A stretch of 64,000 bases of DNA from positions 12,221,796 through 12,285,795 of the forward strand of contig OZ021730.1 of the NCBI GenBank assembly GCA_963978545.1, written 5' to 3'. The notes under the pieces are model-generated. The model did not search any database. It was given only the letters and a program-made list of their open reading frames with translations, and was not told the DNA's origin. Below, piece after piece: positions 21,634 through 32,741 of the stretch. Position 1 is the first letter of the stretch; each line of letters opens with the position of its first letter. The DNA is from Linyphia triangularis. Its lineage: Eukaryota; Arthropoda; Arachnida; Araneae; Linyphiidae. Made by a program: the position numbers and the translations under genes.

Positions 21634-21763
21634 CTGGTTTGATGATACGTCCATTGGTGGAGTGCTGAGTCATCGAAGAGTCCTCATTTTCAGAAGTCTC
21701 CATCAAGTCTTTAAAAAATAAATCCGTTTGCTCCGTATTAAGCGGCCAGGTCTCATCCATAAC
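21634..21763 (-). other. Exon-like block, copy 2 of a tandem pair
   Basis: Acceptor-like TTTTAG at its 5' side and donor-like CCAG-GTTAG at its 3' side. It encodes VMDETWPLNTEQTDLFFKDL, very close to copy 1, then a divergent tail. Joined to 22047-22093 it continues that block's ATG frame without a shift. SINE-2 has inserted directly at the donor; the 14-bp duplication covers the donor bases. Confidence 0.4.
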
Positions 21764-22046
21764 CTAAAACAAAAGTTGAAGTAAGTTTCTTTGAGACTAT
21801 ACTTAAGAGTTTTCACAAATAGTATGTTCTCAAATATTTAAATTTAAAGAGTTACTTCAAAATAGATATAAGGAAGACAAATTAACTAATATGATATTAC
21901 TGTTAAATTACCCTAATAAAATTTTACTTTTAAAATTATATTTTTTATAATCTGAAACAAAATTTGAAAAAAGTTCCATTGAAACTTAAAAATAAATAAA
22001 AATTAACGAAGTAAATTGTTAAACTATATTTCAAAATAATACTTAC

Positions 22047-22093
22047 TGTCCTCAGACGAATTTCTCTTTTGATACATTTCATAGTAGATAGTA
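22047..22093 (-). other. Small exon-like block with ATG
   Basis: 47-nt minus-strand block between acceptor-like ACTTGCAG and donor ACA-GTAAGTATT, a near-consensus donor. The ATG at 22082 opens 12 codons (MKCIKREIRLRT) ending in phase 0, which fits the phase-0 start of both downstream exon copies. This agreement is the best evidence of a host gene in the window. No family recognised. Confidence 0.35.
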
Positions 22094-22385
22094 CTGCAAG
22101 TAATGATAACTTGGTAGACAGGGGCGGATTTAGAGGTCAGTCAAGGGAGGTACGATTATGACTGTTATTGTTTGCAGTGTCGGATATAGTTTGCCAACTT
22201 GGAGAAGGGGGGGGGGGTCATCAATTACTTTGATACTACCAGGACTCAATCATAGGTAAAGAATAGCGCCTTTGGCCACCCTCTCTTGCCCCCATAAAAC
22301 AAATAACCCCTAAGACATCAGATTAGTAAATTGAAAAAAGTTACATAAAATATGGAGAAAAAAAAAGTTACATAAAATATGGAAA

Positions 22386-22567
22386 GCCGACCAAACGGTA
22401 TAGTGGTTAGCATGCTAGCTTCTAGACCGCGAGGTTGCGGGTTCGAATCCTGTGTTAGGCATTGGTGTTTGTAAATGTATGTTGGTTTGTCTAATGACGA
22501 ATGTTTCGGCGCATTATAGCCCCCGTGTTGCTAACGGCGCCAGGTAATTTGAAAACAACCAACCAAC
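22386..22567 (+). mobile_element. Full-length tRNA-derived SINE (SINE-1)
   Basis: 182 bp. The head is tRNA-like with a box A (tatagtggttagcat) and box B (ggttcgaatcc), the RNA polymerase III promoter. A short body precedes the hairpin at 22508-22541 (GGCGC/GCGCC around CCCGTGTTGC) and an AACC tail. The flanking duplication aaaatatggaaa (12 bp) is at 22374-22385 and 22568-22579. The hairpin and tail copy those of the LINEs. Confidence 0.9.
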
Positions 22568-22817
22568 AAAATATGGAAAACAATAAAAAACGATGTTGTT
22601 CAATTATAATTCTGTGTAGAAGAGAAAGAAAACAAAGAGTTACGAGGTACAAACTAAATAAATTTAGTAACTTGTTTAAAAATTTTGCACCATACAAATG
22701 GAAAAAATATCTACTAAACATTGCATAAATTTAGACACAAAACTACAAATCACATAATATACATGAAAAACAAATGTTAATAAAAAATGCTTACAACGGT
22801 AATTTCACCTTTCATGA

Positions 22818-23784
22818 CTATTTCCTTGCGAATCTATCAATAACATTATCATATTTGATAAGGATATCCCGATGGATATACATTAATGCCAATCTATTTA
22901 AACGATTTTCTCTACAAGTTGATCGAATAAACGTTTTCATCAGATGGAAGAGTCGAAATTGACATTTCATCACTTGATATACTAACTGGGAGAGTTAACA
23001 AAATGTGTAGCATGGTTCTTATAGTGGGGTACAGCAATGGCTGACATGCTTCGTAGGCATCTATGCCAAAGAAGGAATTATTCGTCCGTTTTTAGTTTCT
23101 CTCTCCCATTTGACTGACCAAAGAGTGTATTCTGCCCACATTTTCGACTGCATATGATATTCCGAGGACGCATTTTGTGCAATCCTTGGCAACTTAATTT
23201 CACTACCAAGATCATTAGCAATATTCGTTGCCTTTTGGTAAACGGTAGAAAAATCCTTCATCACCTCCGCTCGCTTATTCTTAAGAACACTGTTACAGTA
23301 TCTGCAATTGCTTCTGTCGCAGTCTGTAAATCAAGACACTCAGTTTGGAAAAGTCGACTAAGTGGAGAAGTCAGCTCAGTTATCTCTAGAAGACAACAAA
23401 TAGAAATAATGAACTGTTCATCCAAGTGGCTTGATAGAAGACTACGAGCTTTTGATGGTGAGGTATCTCTCTGATCATCCGACCACTCTGAAACAACTTC
23501 AACTGAACAAACTATATTTTCGAGGTTAGTCAAGAACTGTAGAACCGTTATGACGCTCTACCCAGCTGGTCTCGCAAAGTTAAATAAGCTGACCATGAAG
23601 TTCAGCTTTTAGTACTGCATTGCGTTTAGACGTGACAGTGAAAAAACTTATTACTTCTCCCATTATTCCAAGCGCATTCCTTGCTGATTGAACCTTTAAA
23701 GTTTTTGAAAGGCTTAAATTCAGCTGATGGTTGAAACAGGGGCATCTAACAGCATGAATAGCAACTTTTTGAATCACTTATAGG
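22818..23784 (-). pseudogene. hAT transposase pseudogene, segment 3 (RNase H-like core and dimerisation domain)
   Basis: DUF4371-type hAT transposase, C-terminal part, frameshifted several times. Readable pieces in order are VAIHAVRCPCFNHQLNLSLS, GIMGEVISFFTVTSKRNAVL, ETSWVERHNGS (the family's RWVERH block), LPRIAQNASSEYH, LHILLTLPVS and the dimerisation tail LALMYIHRDIPIKYDNVIDRF ending at the TAG 22818-22820. Upstream the gene is cut by an insertion with an 8-bp duplication and continues at 44819. Confidence 0.8.
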
Positions 23785-25409
23785 CAGGGTGCATACACTT
23801 TTTTGGAAGTGAAATTCAAGGCCCTTTTCAAGGATATTTCAACAAAAATCAAGGCCCTATTTTACCGTTGCAGAGTCGATACCAAAATTTAATTTATATA
23901 TATTTTTTTTAATTAACGAAGTTGCAAAAAGAATTAAAATACTTATTACTTAACAACTAAGATGCAACCACATATATTTATTGATAATTATACCTCTTAC
24001 CAGGATAAGGAAAAAAACTAGGTTAAAAAAAAAGAAGTTTTTTTTGGGTTTAAACCAGTTTCTTTTTGTTTAAACCGGGTTAATTCTTTTCTAATTACAC
24101 GTACACGTATTTATAAATAAAATTTGTCATTAACTAGAATAATTAATGTTTAAATAATAATTAACATTTTTTCTGAAAATAATTTAAACTAAGTAAATGA
24201 ACAATTATTCCTACTTATGTGGACATTCAAATCACATTAAATTTTAGTACTTTATTTAGAGATACTATTCTTTAAACAGGGTTCATACACATTTTCAGAA
24301 AAAAAAATTCCCTTAGGTTTCCATCTCGGAGTCGATAATTTTTAGCCACAGAAATAGATATAGCCATCATTTTCACAAGTTCTTCGATAACTCGAAAAAA
24401 GCGAGTAATTTTTTAAACCCCCTCCTTCGGCTTTGAGTAAAAATACGATTTTGGAGCAGAAAATTATTACATTTAAATTAGTGATGAAGCAAATATTTTT
24501 GTATATTTCAACCTTGATATTTCAAATTAATTTAAAGTAAAAAAAAAAGGTGTAACTTGTTCATAAATACGTTTGCATTCTAAATTTACAATTATTAATT
24601 TGATTGCATTACTCAAAAAATAAATTAAAAAGCATGGCATTTTTTAACCTCTTTGCCAACAATTAAAATATTAGGAAGTTTTCAATGATGACATGATATC
24701 ATAAGGTTCGGGGCACAGCATGGCCCTAGTGTTGCTTTTGCGCCACAAAAACTAACCAACCAATCATAAGGTTCGGTTCATCACTGAAAGTTTTTCGAAA
24801 TAATCTCAGTTAGAGCTACTTTTAACAACTGATGAAATAAGATTTTTTTCTTTAAAAACTCTAGTCTGCCTAGTACCAATTATCTATAGAAGTTCTTCCC
24901 AATAATCCAAAATAATTTAATTCGATACAAAGTACTTCCTTCCCCCCCCCCCCCATGCAAAAAAAGTGAAACAAGGCTGCTTAGCGGCAAGCATTAGATT
25001 TCATAACTTGTTTGGACTGATAGCTTCACTTAGCAGGTTTTTTAGGGCTATTTGTTTATTGGAAGATAATTTTTTTTTAAACTCAAACAAATTAAAACCT
25101 CTAACTGAAATTAGACAATTATACTAGCATTTAACATAAAGAAATAACTTCTAATGTGATTAAATAATAAACTAAAACAAGGCAAGCTGAAAAATATTAA
25201 TTTTTGTAGTGGTTTGTTTTCTAACACTCTCCATTGTCTAAATAGATTATAGAGGGTTCCCATGTGAAATCTCAAGGTCAATGGAAACAAAATGATCTTA
25301 AGTCTGTGGTTATTTGGTTAGTTTTTTTTTTAAATATGTGCCAAAAAAATAATCATGCACTCTTAAAGTACTAAGAAAAATATTTATTATTTTTACTTAC
25401 AAACAGGCA
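23785..25409. other. TIR-element interior, left part, no gene
   Basis: AT-rich, no supported coding region. It holds the left inverted end, a second similar motif (cagggttcatacac) at about 24279 that may mark another partial copy, the 51-bp LINE stub at 24712, and a poly-C run near 24945. Nothing else recognised. Confidence 0.5.
24712..24762 (+). mobile_element. 51-bp LINE 3' stub with perfect target duplication
   Basis: Only the terminal hairpin (GGCACA...TGCGCC, one stem base changed) and an AACC tail remain. The 14-bp duplication atcataaggttcgg flanks it at 24698-24711 and 24763-24776. A genuine but extremely short reverse-transcription product, not a decay remnant. Confidence 0.9.
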
Positions 25410-26046
25410 CCCCTCAGGGGGTTTACTTTCTTTAAGTAAACACGGGCGTCACAACCCCGAGGTGCCCCAGTGATCTAACCCTTCGTCTGTTTGTACCTTC
25501 TCATTTTGGGTTTTATATTTATCGTTTGTTTTCTCTTCCTTCCCTCATTGTGATTACCTCATCTGAGGTGAGGGCTCCCCTTGAGAAGCTTTGTGCCGCT
25601 CTGTTGCAATCAGCTTCTCTCGGGCATTTAATCACCCACGTGTTTGCCGTGCGTGGAGACCCGTGTCTCTGGAAAGGGGGATCCTGGTAGTTGAGGGGCG
25701 ACATACTGCCCCAATACACTACTTTGGCCCTTGCTTCAGATAAACGGGAGGTGCACATTGGTCCCGTGTGCATCAATCGGCTGGTCGTCCGACTTCGTCG
25801 GCGGCTAGGGATCAAGTGATCAGTCCATTTGCTGAGAATCTCGTAAAGGGTGGAGGCTTCTTCAGGGATGGACTGTTTGCGTATAGACACTAGTTAACCT
25901 GATAGAGTCATGCCGTGCGTAACAGTTCTGTTGATGTTTTGTTTTCTTTTATGATTTTTGTTGCTTGCCGGGATGCTCTATCCCCGATATCGTGGACTCC
26001 ATGGAGGGTGGGACACTAGTGTCCGAATTATCATTTCATTTCTTTT
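25410..26046 (+). promoter_or_regulatory. LINE E 5' UTR with terminal hairpins
   Basis: Leader of 637 nt. It opens with CCCC-TCA-GGGG, then GTTTACTT/AAGTAAAC, then GGGC...CCC. The body is near-identical by eye to that of C. Presumed internal promoter region. Confidence 0.65.
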
Positions 26047-27177
26047 ATGGCAAACAAAATTAATTTTTCTTCTCCCCCTCGTGGGGAGCAACAAGGACCA
26101 GAGCTTAATGCAAAATATTTTATTGTTAAAAGAGTAGAGGGATCCTTTGAGAAGGTCTCTCCCTTTTTAATTGAAAAGACCTTAAAATCATTCGTTGGAG
26201 ATGTTGCCACTGTTAAAAAACTGAGATCTGGCGACTTGCTAGTTGAAGTCAAGAACACAAAACAAGTCGAGAGTATTTTGAAGATGGAAGCTTTCGGGAC
26301 TTTCCCAGTGACTGTGACTGCACATGCGTCACTTAATAAATCTCGTGGGGTAATATCCGAATCTGACCTTTACCATACTACTGAGGAGGAGATTTTGGAT
26401 CATTTGCGTGACCAGCAAGTTTCAGCTGTTTACCGTATAACCATACGGAAAGATGGGGACATAATCCCAACCAAACATCTCATACTGACTTTTGACCGAC
26501 CAACTTTGCCAACACACGTGAAAGCCGGGTATTTGAACTGTAAAATCCGACCGTACATACCTAACCCACTTCGCTGTTTTAAGTGCCAGAGATATGGACA
26601 TTCCCAAACGGCTTGCCGCGGGAAAATTGAAATCTGTGCACGCTGTGCAGGAAGTGGTCATGGTAGTTCCGGTTGCACTGCACCTGAAAAGTGTGTGAAT
26701 TGTGAAGGCACACATCCATCTTTCTTCCGCAAATGTCCTCAGTTTGTGATGGAGAAAGAAATCCAGACTGTACGTGCCAATCAAAATGTATCATACTTTG
26801 AGGCAAAAAAACAGGTAGAAGCTCGGACTCCACGTGTGGGCGTAGCATATGCTGATGCTTGCAAAAAGTCAGTATGCAGTCAAAGTACTCAAACTGAAAC
26901 ACTTAGCTTGTCACATACCAGATTACCCCCACGATCAACTTCCTCGGAAATTACTAAAAAACCGACTATTATTAAGAAATCACTAGCAAAGTCAAAGGCA
27001 CTTCAGGCAATTAAACTGAAGTCGGCAAATTTTGGCGTTTCTAGAGGGAAACTTGCCAATCCTTTTAGCATCCTCAACTCACATAACGACCTGGATGAGG
27101 TAAGACTTTACCCATCTGATGACGAGGAGAGCTTTGAAGATCCTGACCAATCTTTTAACACATCTATAAATAGTTAA
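26047..27177 (+). CDS. LINE E ORF1: three-knuckle RNA-binding protein
   Basis: Intact 376-residue protein starting MANKINFSSPPRGEQQG. The central region has SRGVISESDLYHTTEEEIL and YRITIRKDGD. Knuckles are CFKCQRYGHSQTAC, CARCAGSGHGSSGC and CVNCEGTHPSFFRKC. The basic tail ends in an acidic DDEESFEDPD stretch. The stop TAA shares its last A with the ORF2 ATG (TAATG at 27175-27179). Confidence 0.9.
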   Translation: MANKINFSSPPRGEQQGPELNAKYFIVKRVEGSFEKVSPFLIEKTLKSFVGDVATVKKLRSGDLLVEVKNTKQVESILKMEAFGTFPVTVTAHASLNKSRGVISESDLYHTTEEEILDHLRDQQVSAVYRITIRKDGDIIPTKHLILTFDRPTLPTHVKAGYLNCKIRPYIPNPLRCFKCQRYGHSQTACRGKIEICARCAGSGHGSSGCTAPEKCVNCEGTHPSFFRKCPQFVMEKEIQTVRANQNVSYFEAKKQVEARTPRVGVAYADACKKSVCSQSTQTETLSLSHTRLPPRSTSSEITKKPTIIKKSLAKSKALQAIKLKSANFGVSRGKLANPFSILNSHNDLDEVRLYPSDDEESFEDPDQSFNTSINS

Positions 27178-30100
27178 TGGCTTCTTTTGTTTCTTGGAAC
27201 TGTCGCGGTTTTAGGTCTAGGAAGGATGATGTGAAAAACATAATATCTAATTACAATCCCGCATGTTTGGCACTTCAAGAAACCTTCTTGAAGGATTCAT
27301 ATACATCTAAGATCCGTAGGTATAGCTGCATTAGAAAAGATGTTATCCGTAGTAATACAGTGTCTGGAGGAGTATGTCTCTTTATTTCTCATGATTATCC
27401 CAGCACTGTACTCACACTACGCACATCTCTACAGGCTGTGGCTGCGAGACTTCATATACAGTCCCTTCTCACAGTCTGTTGCCTATACTTACCGCCACAT
27501 GCTATCATCCGTCAAGAGGAGCTGAATGATTTGATAGACCAGCTTCCAGCACCATTTTTATTGCTCGGTGACTTTAATGGTCACAGTACTCTGTGGGGCA
27601 ATGATAATACGAATCCTCGTGGGAGACAGATCGAAAAGTTGTTATCAGATCACTGTCTCTGTCTCCTGAATAACGAGGAGAAAACGTATTTCCATGAACC
27701 CACAAGAACATTCCATTCACTTGATTTAGCCATTTGTTCCCCTGTGCTTCTGCCATACTTGAATTTTGCTGTTGGGAGTGATCTACATAACAGTGATCAC
27801 TTCCCTATTCTCATTTCCCATACTGGTAATGGTAGCGTGACCAACCGCCTACCAACATATAAATACCATAGGGCTAATTGGGAAAAATTTACCGAGTTGG
27901 CTATTATAACAGAAACAATGGTGAATAGTGAGGATGTTGATACTGCTGTTCAAAATGTCACTGAAGCAATTTTAAATGCTGCTGACTCCTCTATTCCTAA
28001 GACCTCAACTAAAACACTGCGACACTATAAACCTTGGTGGAATGCAGACTGTCAATCTGCATACAAGAAGCAAAAGAAGCTATGGGGTATCTTCCGCAGA
28101 TACCCAACTACAGGAAACCTTATCGCCTTTAAAAGGGCTAAGGCAGTTGCTCGTAGGATTAGACGTCAAAGTCAGAAAGATTCTTGGATAAGTTATGTCT
28201 CTTCGATTACATCTAAAACATCAAGTAAACAGTTGTGGAAGAAGGTTAGAGCAGCCAACGGTTTGTATCCGGAGTATTCTTGCCCGATACTTCAGACCGG
28301 AGCTGCTGTGTTTTCTTCCCCTGAAGATATTGCTAACCTTATCGGTGAAACTTTTGAAAGTTATCCAGTTCCGATTCTTATAGTCCTACATTTTTAGTGA
28401 CTAAGAATCGCGCTGAACGGGCTGGAATTAATTTCAAAAGCAATATTGAATATTCATACAACTGTGAACTTAAGATGTATGAATTGAAGAGTGCTTTATC
28501 TAAAGCACATAACACCAGTCCAGGTCCAGATGGGATCAGTTACCAAATGCTTCGCCATTTAAGTCCAGATTCTCTTTTTAACATCCTTTTTCTCTTTAAT
28601 CGAATCTGGAAGGAGAACATCTTTCCTACTTTGTGGCGGGAAGCTACTGTAATCCCCATTCTGAAACCTGGAAAGGATCCTATGAACTATCGACCGATAG
28701 CCTTAACGAGCTGCCTCTGTAAGACCTTTGAACGTATTGTAAACGCCCGATTCTCTTACATGTTGGAAAAAGATGGATGTATTTCACCTTTTCAGAGTGG
28801 ATTCCGACGAGGACGGTCCACTCTTGATAACATCGTGAAACTTGAAACAGATATCCGCAATGCCTTTGTGCAAAGGAATCATCTAGTTTCAATCTTTTTC
28901 GACATTGAGAAGGCGTATGATCATACGTGGCGATATGGTATCCTGCAAACCTTGTTTATTTTTGGTTTTAGGGGTAATCTGCCTCTTTTTATTCAAAATT
29001 TTTTATCATCTCGTGTTTTTAGGGTTCGCATTGGAATTTCATTTTCTAATTATTTTAACCAATCTGAGGGAGTTCCTCAAGGTTGTGTTTTAAGTGTCAC
29101 CCTTTTTAACCTTCACATCAGCAACATTCTTCATGTCCTTTCACCCTTTGTTCATGGAACTTTGTATGTTGATGATTTGCAAATCTCATGCCAAGGATCA
29201 AACATGCGCTTAATTGAACGTCAATTACAAACTGCTGTTAACAGACTTGTAGAATGGTGTGAACAAAACGGTCATAAACTGTCACCATCTAAAAGCAGTT
29301 GTGTCCATTTCTGTAGGAGGAGGGGTATTCACCCCGACCCTGAAATCCACATACGCAACACGCCCATCCCTGTTGTCAATCAGATAAGGTATCTGGGAGT
29401 CATTTTTGACAATAAGATGAATTTTCTCCCACATATATTGTCCTTGCGCAAGAAGTGCGATAAATCGCTTAATATCCTCAAAGTACTCTCAAATACATCT
29501 TGGGGTGCTGATCGCACTTCTTTGCTGCGTATTTACAATTCGGTCATCTTATCCCGTATTGACTACGGATGCGTTGCGTATGGGTCTGCAGGAGTATCCC
29601 TTCTACGAAGATTGGATACTGTCCATCACACTGCTGCCCGTATTTGTTCAGGTGCATTTCGCACTTCACCCATTGAAAGTCTGTTGACAGAGTGTAGTCT
29701 ACTTCCACTTGACTTGAGACGTAAAAAATTAAGCGCCAACTACTACTGTAGAATTATGTCTGATCCTTTTCACCCTTTACGTAAGTTGAGACTTGATGCC
29801 TATCTTGGTAGGTTATATGATGCTCGTCCATCTAACATCCGACCATTTTCTGAAAGAGCGAAATCCATCTTGTTGGATGCAGCTCTAAGTGACGTAGTTA
29901 CCCAAACATTTATAACTCAATCCTTTCCACCGTGGGATATTCCATCTTTCCACTTTATCAATCCATTTGCGATGTATTGCAAGGCAGATACTGCCCCAGA
30001 AATTATGCAACAAATCTTTTGTGATCACCGCTCTCAGTATGCTGACTATGAAGCAGTATTTACTGATGGATCCAAAGCAGGTGAACGTGTTGGCTGTGGT

Positions 30101-30847
30101 ACTGTGTCCGACACATCCACAGTCGCTTTTTCACTTCATAAATCCTGCTCGGTTTTCACTTCTGAGATGACAGCAATTTCTTGTGCACTGCTGCATATCT
30201 CACTCTGCAACAATCGCAAATTTTGTGTGTATACTGACAGTTTAAGCTCCCTGTCAAGTCTGAAGCACTTTAAGACCAATAGCCATCCAATTGCTTTTGA
30301 CATTTTGTCAAAATTACACACACTTGAGAGGAAAGGATTTACTATATTGTTCTGCTGGGTACCTAGTCACATGGGAATTTCAGGAAATGAATTGGCTGAT
30401 TCTGCTGCTAAAGCGGCTTCAATCCCGCTGCAGCAGCCAGTTCCCTACCAAGATATTAAGACATCAATTTACAAGTTCATATTATCCTTACGTCAAGAAG
30501 CATGGGATTTGCAAACTAACAACAAACTCCATACCATCAAAAATCATCTTCGTAAATGGCCAGTTAATCCAATGCGTCGGACAGATGTCAAACTGACTCG
30601 TCTGCGCATTGGTCATACCCGATTGACGCACCGACATCTATTGCTGGGAGAAGATCCACCTGTTTGCGATATTTGTCGTTGCGATCTTACTGTGTCTCAT
30701 ATTTTAATTTCTTGTCCTAAGTTTCAATCGCATCGTCGTAGGTTTTTTAAGAGTACCAGTTTAAGTCTTCAGGATTTGATTGGGGAAACTCCCCATCCAA
30801 ATCTTTTTGCTTTGTTAAGATCAATCGGGTTTTTAAATCACATCTAG
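27177..30847 (+). pseudogene. LINE E ORF2: endonuclease-RT-RNase H with one frameshift
   Basis: MASFVSWNCRGFRSR start, then endonuclease motifs LQETFL, GDFNGHSTLWG and NSDHFPILI. One base is lost at about 28359 compared with C (gaaagttatcc against gaaagagtatcc), giving an early stop at 28397. The frame reopens with TKNRAERAGINFKS and runs to 30847 with RT motifs FFDIEKAYDHTW, EGVPQGCVLS and YVDDLQISC, RNase H FTDGSKAG, TSEMTAI and YTDSLSSL, and the C-terminal CDICRCDLTVSHILISC. A 9-nt in-frame deletion removes three residues in the KDP..NYRPIAL region. Otherwise well preserved. Confidence 0.9.
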
Positions 30848-31003
30848 TTTTTTAAACTTATCCATTTTTTAAATTTTATTAACCTCTTCATCATTTTAGA
30901 AATGTGTTTTTAGCTTTCTTTAATTATATTATGTCATATCTCATCATATTTATATTTCATCTTCCATCCTAGTTTTTTTTTTTTTTTTTTTATATTTTGT
31001 TTT

Positions 31004-31036
31004 GGCGCAGTATGGCCCTTGTGTTGCCTTTGCGCC
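31004..31036 (+). other. LINE E 3'-terminal hairpin
   Basis: GGCGCA...TGCGCC stem with GTATGGCCCTTGTGTTGCCTT as the loop region, the cleanest example of the family motif; the tail is TAAAC repeats rather than AACC. Confidence 0.7.
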
Positions 31037-31156
31037 TTAAAACCCAAAACTAAACTAAACTAAACTTACAAACAGGCAAGAAAAAAATATCCAAATTGGA
31101 TGCATAAAGATTGATTTCATGCCTTCTACAGTTTGAATTTAAAGCGCGAATCCCTG

Positions 31157-31179
31157 GTTGGTTGGTTGAAGTTTAACGG
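31157..31179 (-). mobile_element. LINE stub M, about 40 bp, into which LINE F inserted
   Basis: The left flank of F is an AACC tail plus GTTAAACTTC; its other half (42934-42950, agcaaggggcatactgc) lies right of F. Together they make a LINE 3' tail of about 40 bp. Around it, cgcgaatccctg occurs at 31145-31156 and 42951-42962, a 12-bp duplication. F therefore landed in a tiny older LINE remnant. Confidence 0.65.
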
Positions 31180-31200
31180 TTGGTTGTATTTTTGTTTCCT

Positions 31201-31233
31201 GGCGCAAGGGCAACACTAGGGCCAAACTGCGCC
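31201..31233 (-). other. LINE F 3'-terminal hairpin
   Basis: GGCGCA/TGCGCC stem on the minus strand with TTTGGCCCTAGTGTTGC in the loop; close to the element's end at 31180. Confidence 0.65.
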
Positions 31234-31307
31234 GAAAATTTTGTAGGAATCTACCAGTTAAAAGATTTAAAATTAATTTCAAAATCAATTTTAAAAAGTA
31301 AAAATCT

Positions 31308-32108
31308 TTAGATAAGATGATAAAATCCAATATCTAATAAAAACTTAAAAAGGTTATGATGAGGTGGTGAATTTAAAAGTGTAGATAAAGATGGGTGAGC
31401 TGAGTTAAAAAGACGAAGTCGTATGGAGTTAAAAGTTGGACAGTCTGACAAAATATGGACAACAGTAAAAGAAACACCGCAGGAATTGCAAGTGGGAGCA
31501 TCTTCTGCCAGCAGAAGATGCACATGGGTAAAACGAGTGTGGCCTATTCTAAGACGTGTAAGAAGCACTTCCCTTTTCCGGGATTGCTGGATGGGCGCGA
31601 ATCCGGAAACTAAGGGCTGAAACGAACGCAGCTTGTTAGCTGTCTGTGCATCCCACATGGCCTGCCAAGTGAGAGACAGAGCAGTGTCACAAGCTTTTAT
31701 TGCGTCGTCAGGGCAGAGCCAAGTGCTCCTAGGTCCACTTGCTGATCGTGCAATTGAGTCAGCGCGCTCGTTACCCATGATCCCCACATGACCTGGGATC
31801 CAACAAAAAAGAATATTAAAATTTCTTTCGACAAGTGTCTTGTGGATCTTTAAAATATCTAAAATAAAAGGATGGGTCTGGCTCAGTGGATTATTTAATG
31901 CATCTAAACAGCTCTTCGAATCTGTATAAATAATCCACTGGCTATGATCTTGCCTTAAAATATATTGCAAGGCCAACAAGATAGCAAGGGACTCAGCTGT
32001 AAAGACGGAGCAGCTTTGATGCAGCTCACGTGAGAAGATGTTATCGTCATGAACTGCAGCTGCTCCGACATGTCCCTGGCTTTTCGATCCATCCGTATAC
32101 ATTGCTTT
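31308..32108 (-). pseudogene. LINE F ORF2, C-terminal part (RNase H, CCHC)
   Basis: Continuation of the ORF at 37970-40860 beyond LINE D. It begins at the duplicated target and reads YTDGSKSQGHVGAAAVH, then TAESLAI, YTDSKSCLDAL, IPGHVGIMGNERADS and the C-terminal knuckle CNSCGVSFTVVHILSDC, ending FYHLI. No stop or frameshift of its own. Interruption by D is the only lesion seen. Confidence 0.9.
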
Positions 32109-32741
32109 CCCCTCAATGGGTTTACTTTCTATAAGTAAACACGGGCTTCACAACCCCGAGGTACCCCAGTGATCTTTTCCTTCTTCTGTGTTATCTTCTC
32201 TTTTTAAGTTTGGTATTTTTCTTTTGAGTTCTTTTCTCCCTCGTTGTGGTTGCCTCTACTGAGGTGAGGGGTCCCCTTGAGAAGCTTTTTGCCGCCCTGT
32301 AGCTGTCAGCTCCTCTCGGGCATTTAATCACCCACGTGTTTGCCGTGCGTGGAGACCTGTGTCCCTGGAAAGGGGGATCCTGGTAGTTGAGGGACGACAT
32401 ACTGTGCCAACACACTACTTCGGCCTTTGCTTCAGGTAAACGGGAGGTGCACATTGGTCCCGTGTGCATCAATCGGCTGGTCGTTTGACTTCGTCGGCGG
32501 CTAGGGATCAAGCAAGTGATCCGTTTTCCGGGAATCTCGTTAAGGGTGGAGACTTCACCGGGGCCGAATTGCCTGCGTATAGACCCTGGACAACCTGGTA
32601 GTGGATAGCCGAGCGCGCTTGTTTAGTTTTCCTTTTGTTCCTTTTTCTGGTTTTTGGTGCTTGCCGGCATCCTCTATCCCTTTCTTTTGTGGACTCCATG
32701 GTGGGTGGGACTCCAGAGTCTGAATTTTTTCCTTTTCTCTC
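32109..32741 (+). promoter_or_regulatory. LINE D 5' UTR with terminal hairpins
   Basis: Leader of 633 nt. It opens with CCCCTCAATGGG, then the stem GTTTACTT/AAGTAAAC, then GGGCTTCACAACCC. The body resembles the leaders of H, F, C and E much more closely than D's proteins resemble theirs. Confidence 0.65.

Larger units (their letters stand above)
25410..31064 (+). mobile_element. LINE E, full-length with one ORF2 frameshift
   Basis: Complete plus-strand copy, subfamily closest to C. The 5' CCCCTCAGGGG start, 3' hairpin (31004-31036) and a TAAAC-repeat tail are all present. The duplication cttacaaacaggca is at 25396-25409 and 31065-31078. ORF1 is intact; ORF2 has a single-base loss near 28359. 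It is inserted in the TIR element, about 100 bp from F. Confidence 0.92.

Noticed and set aside
22207..22217. Poly-G run (and poly-C near 24945)
   Set aside because: Simple homopolymers without associated structure.
22386..22460. Possible genuine tRNA gene
   Set aside because: Box A and B are present but the cloverleaf is imperfect, and the unit continues into a SINE body with hairpin, tail and target duplication.
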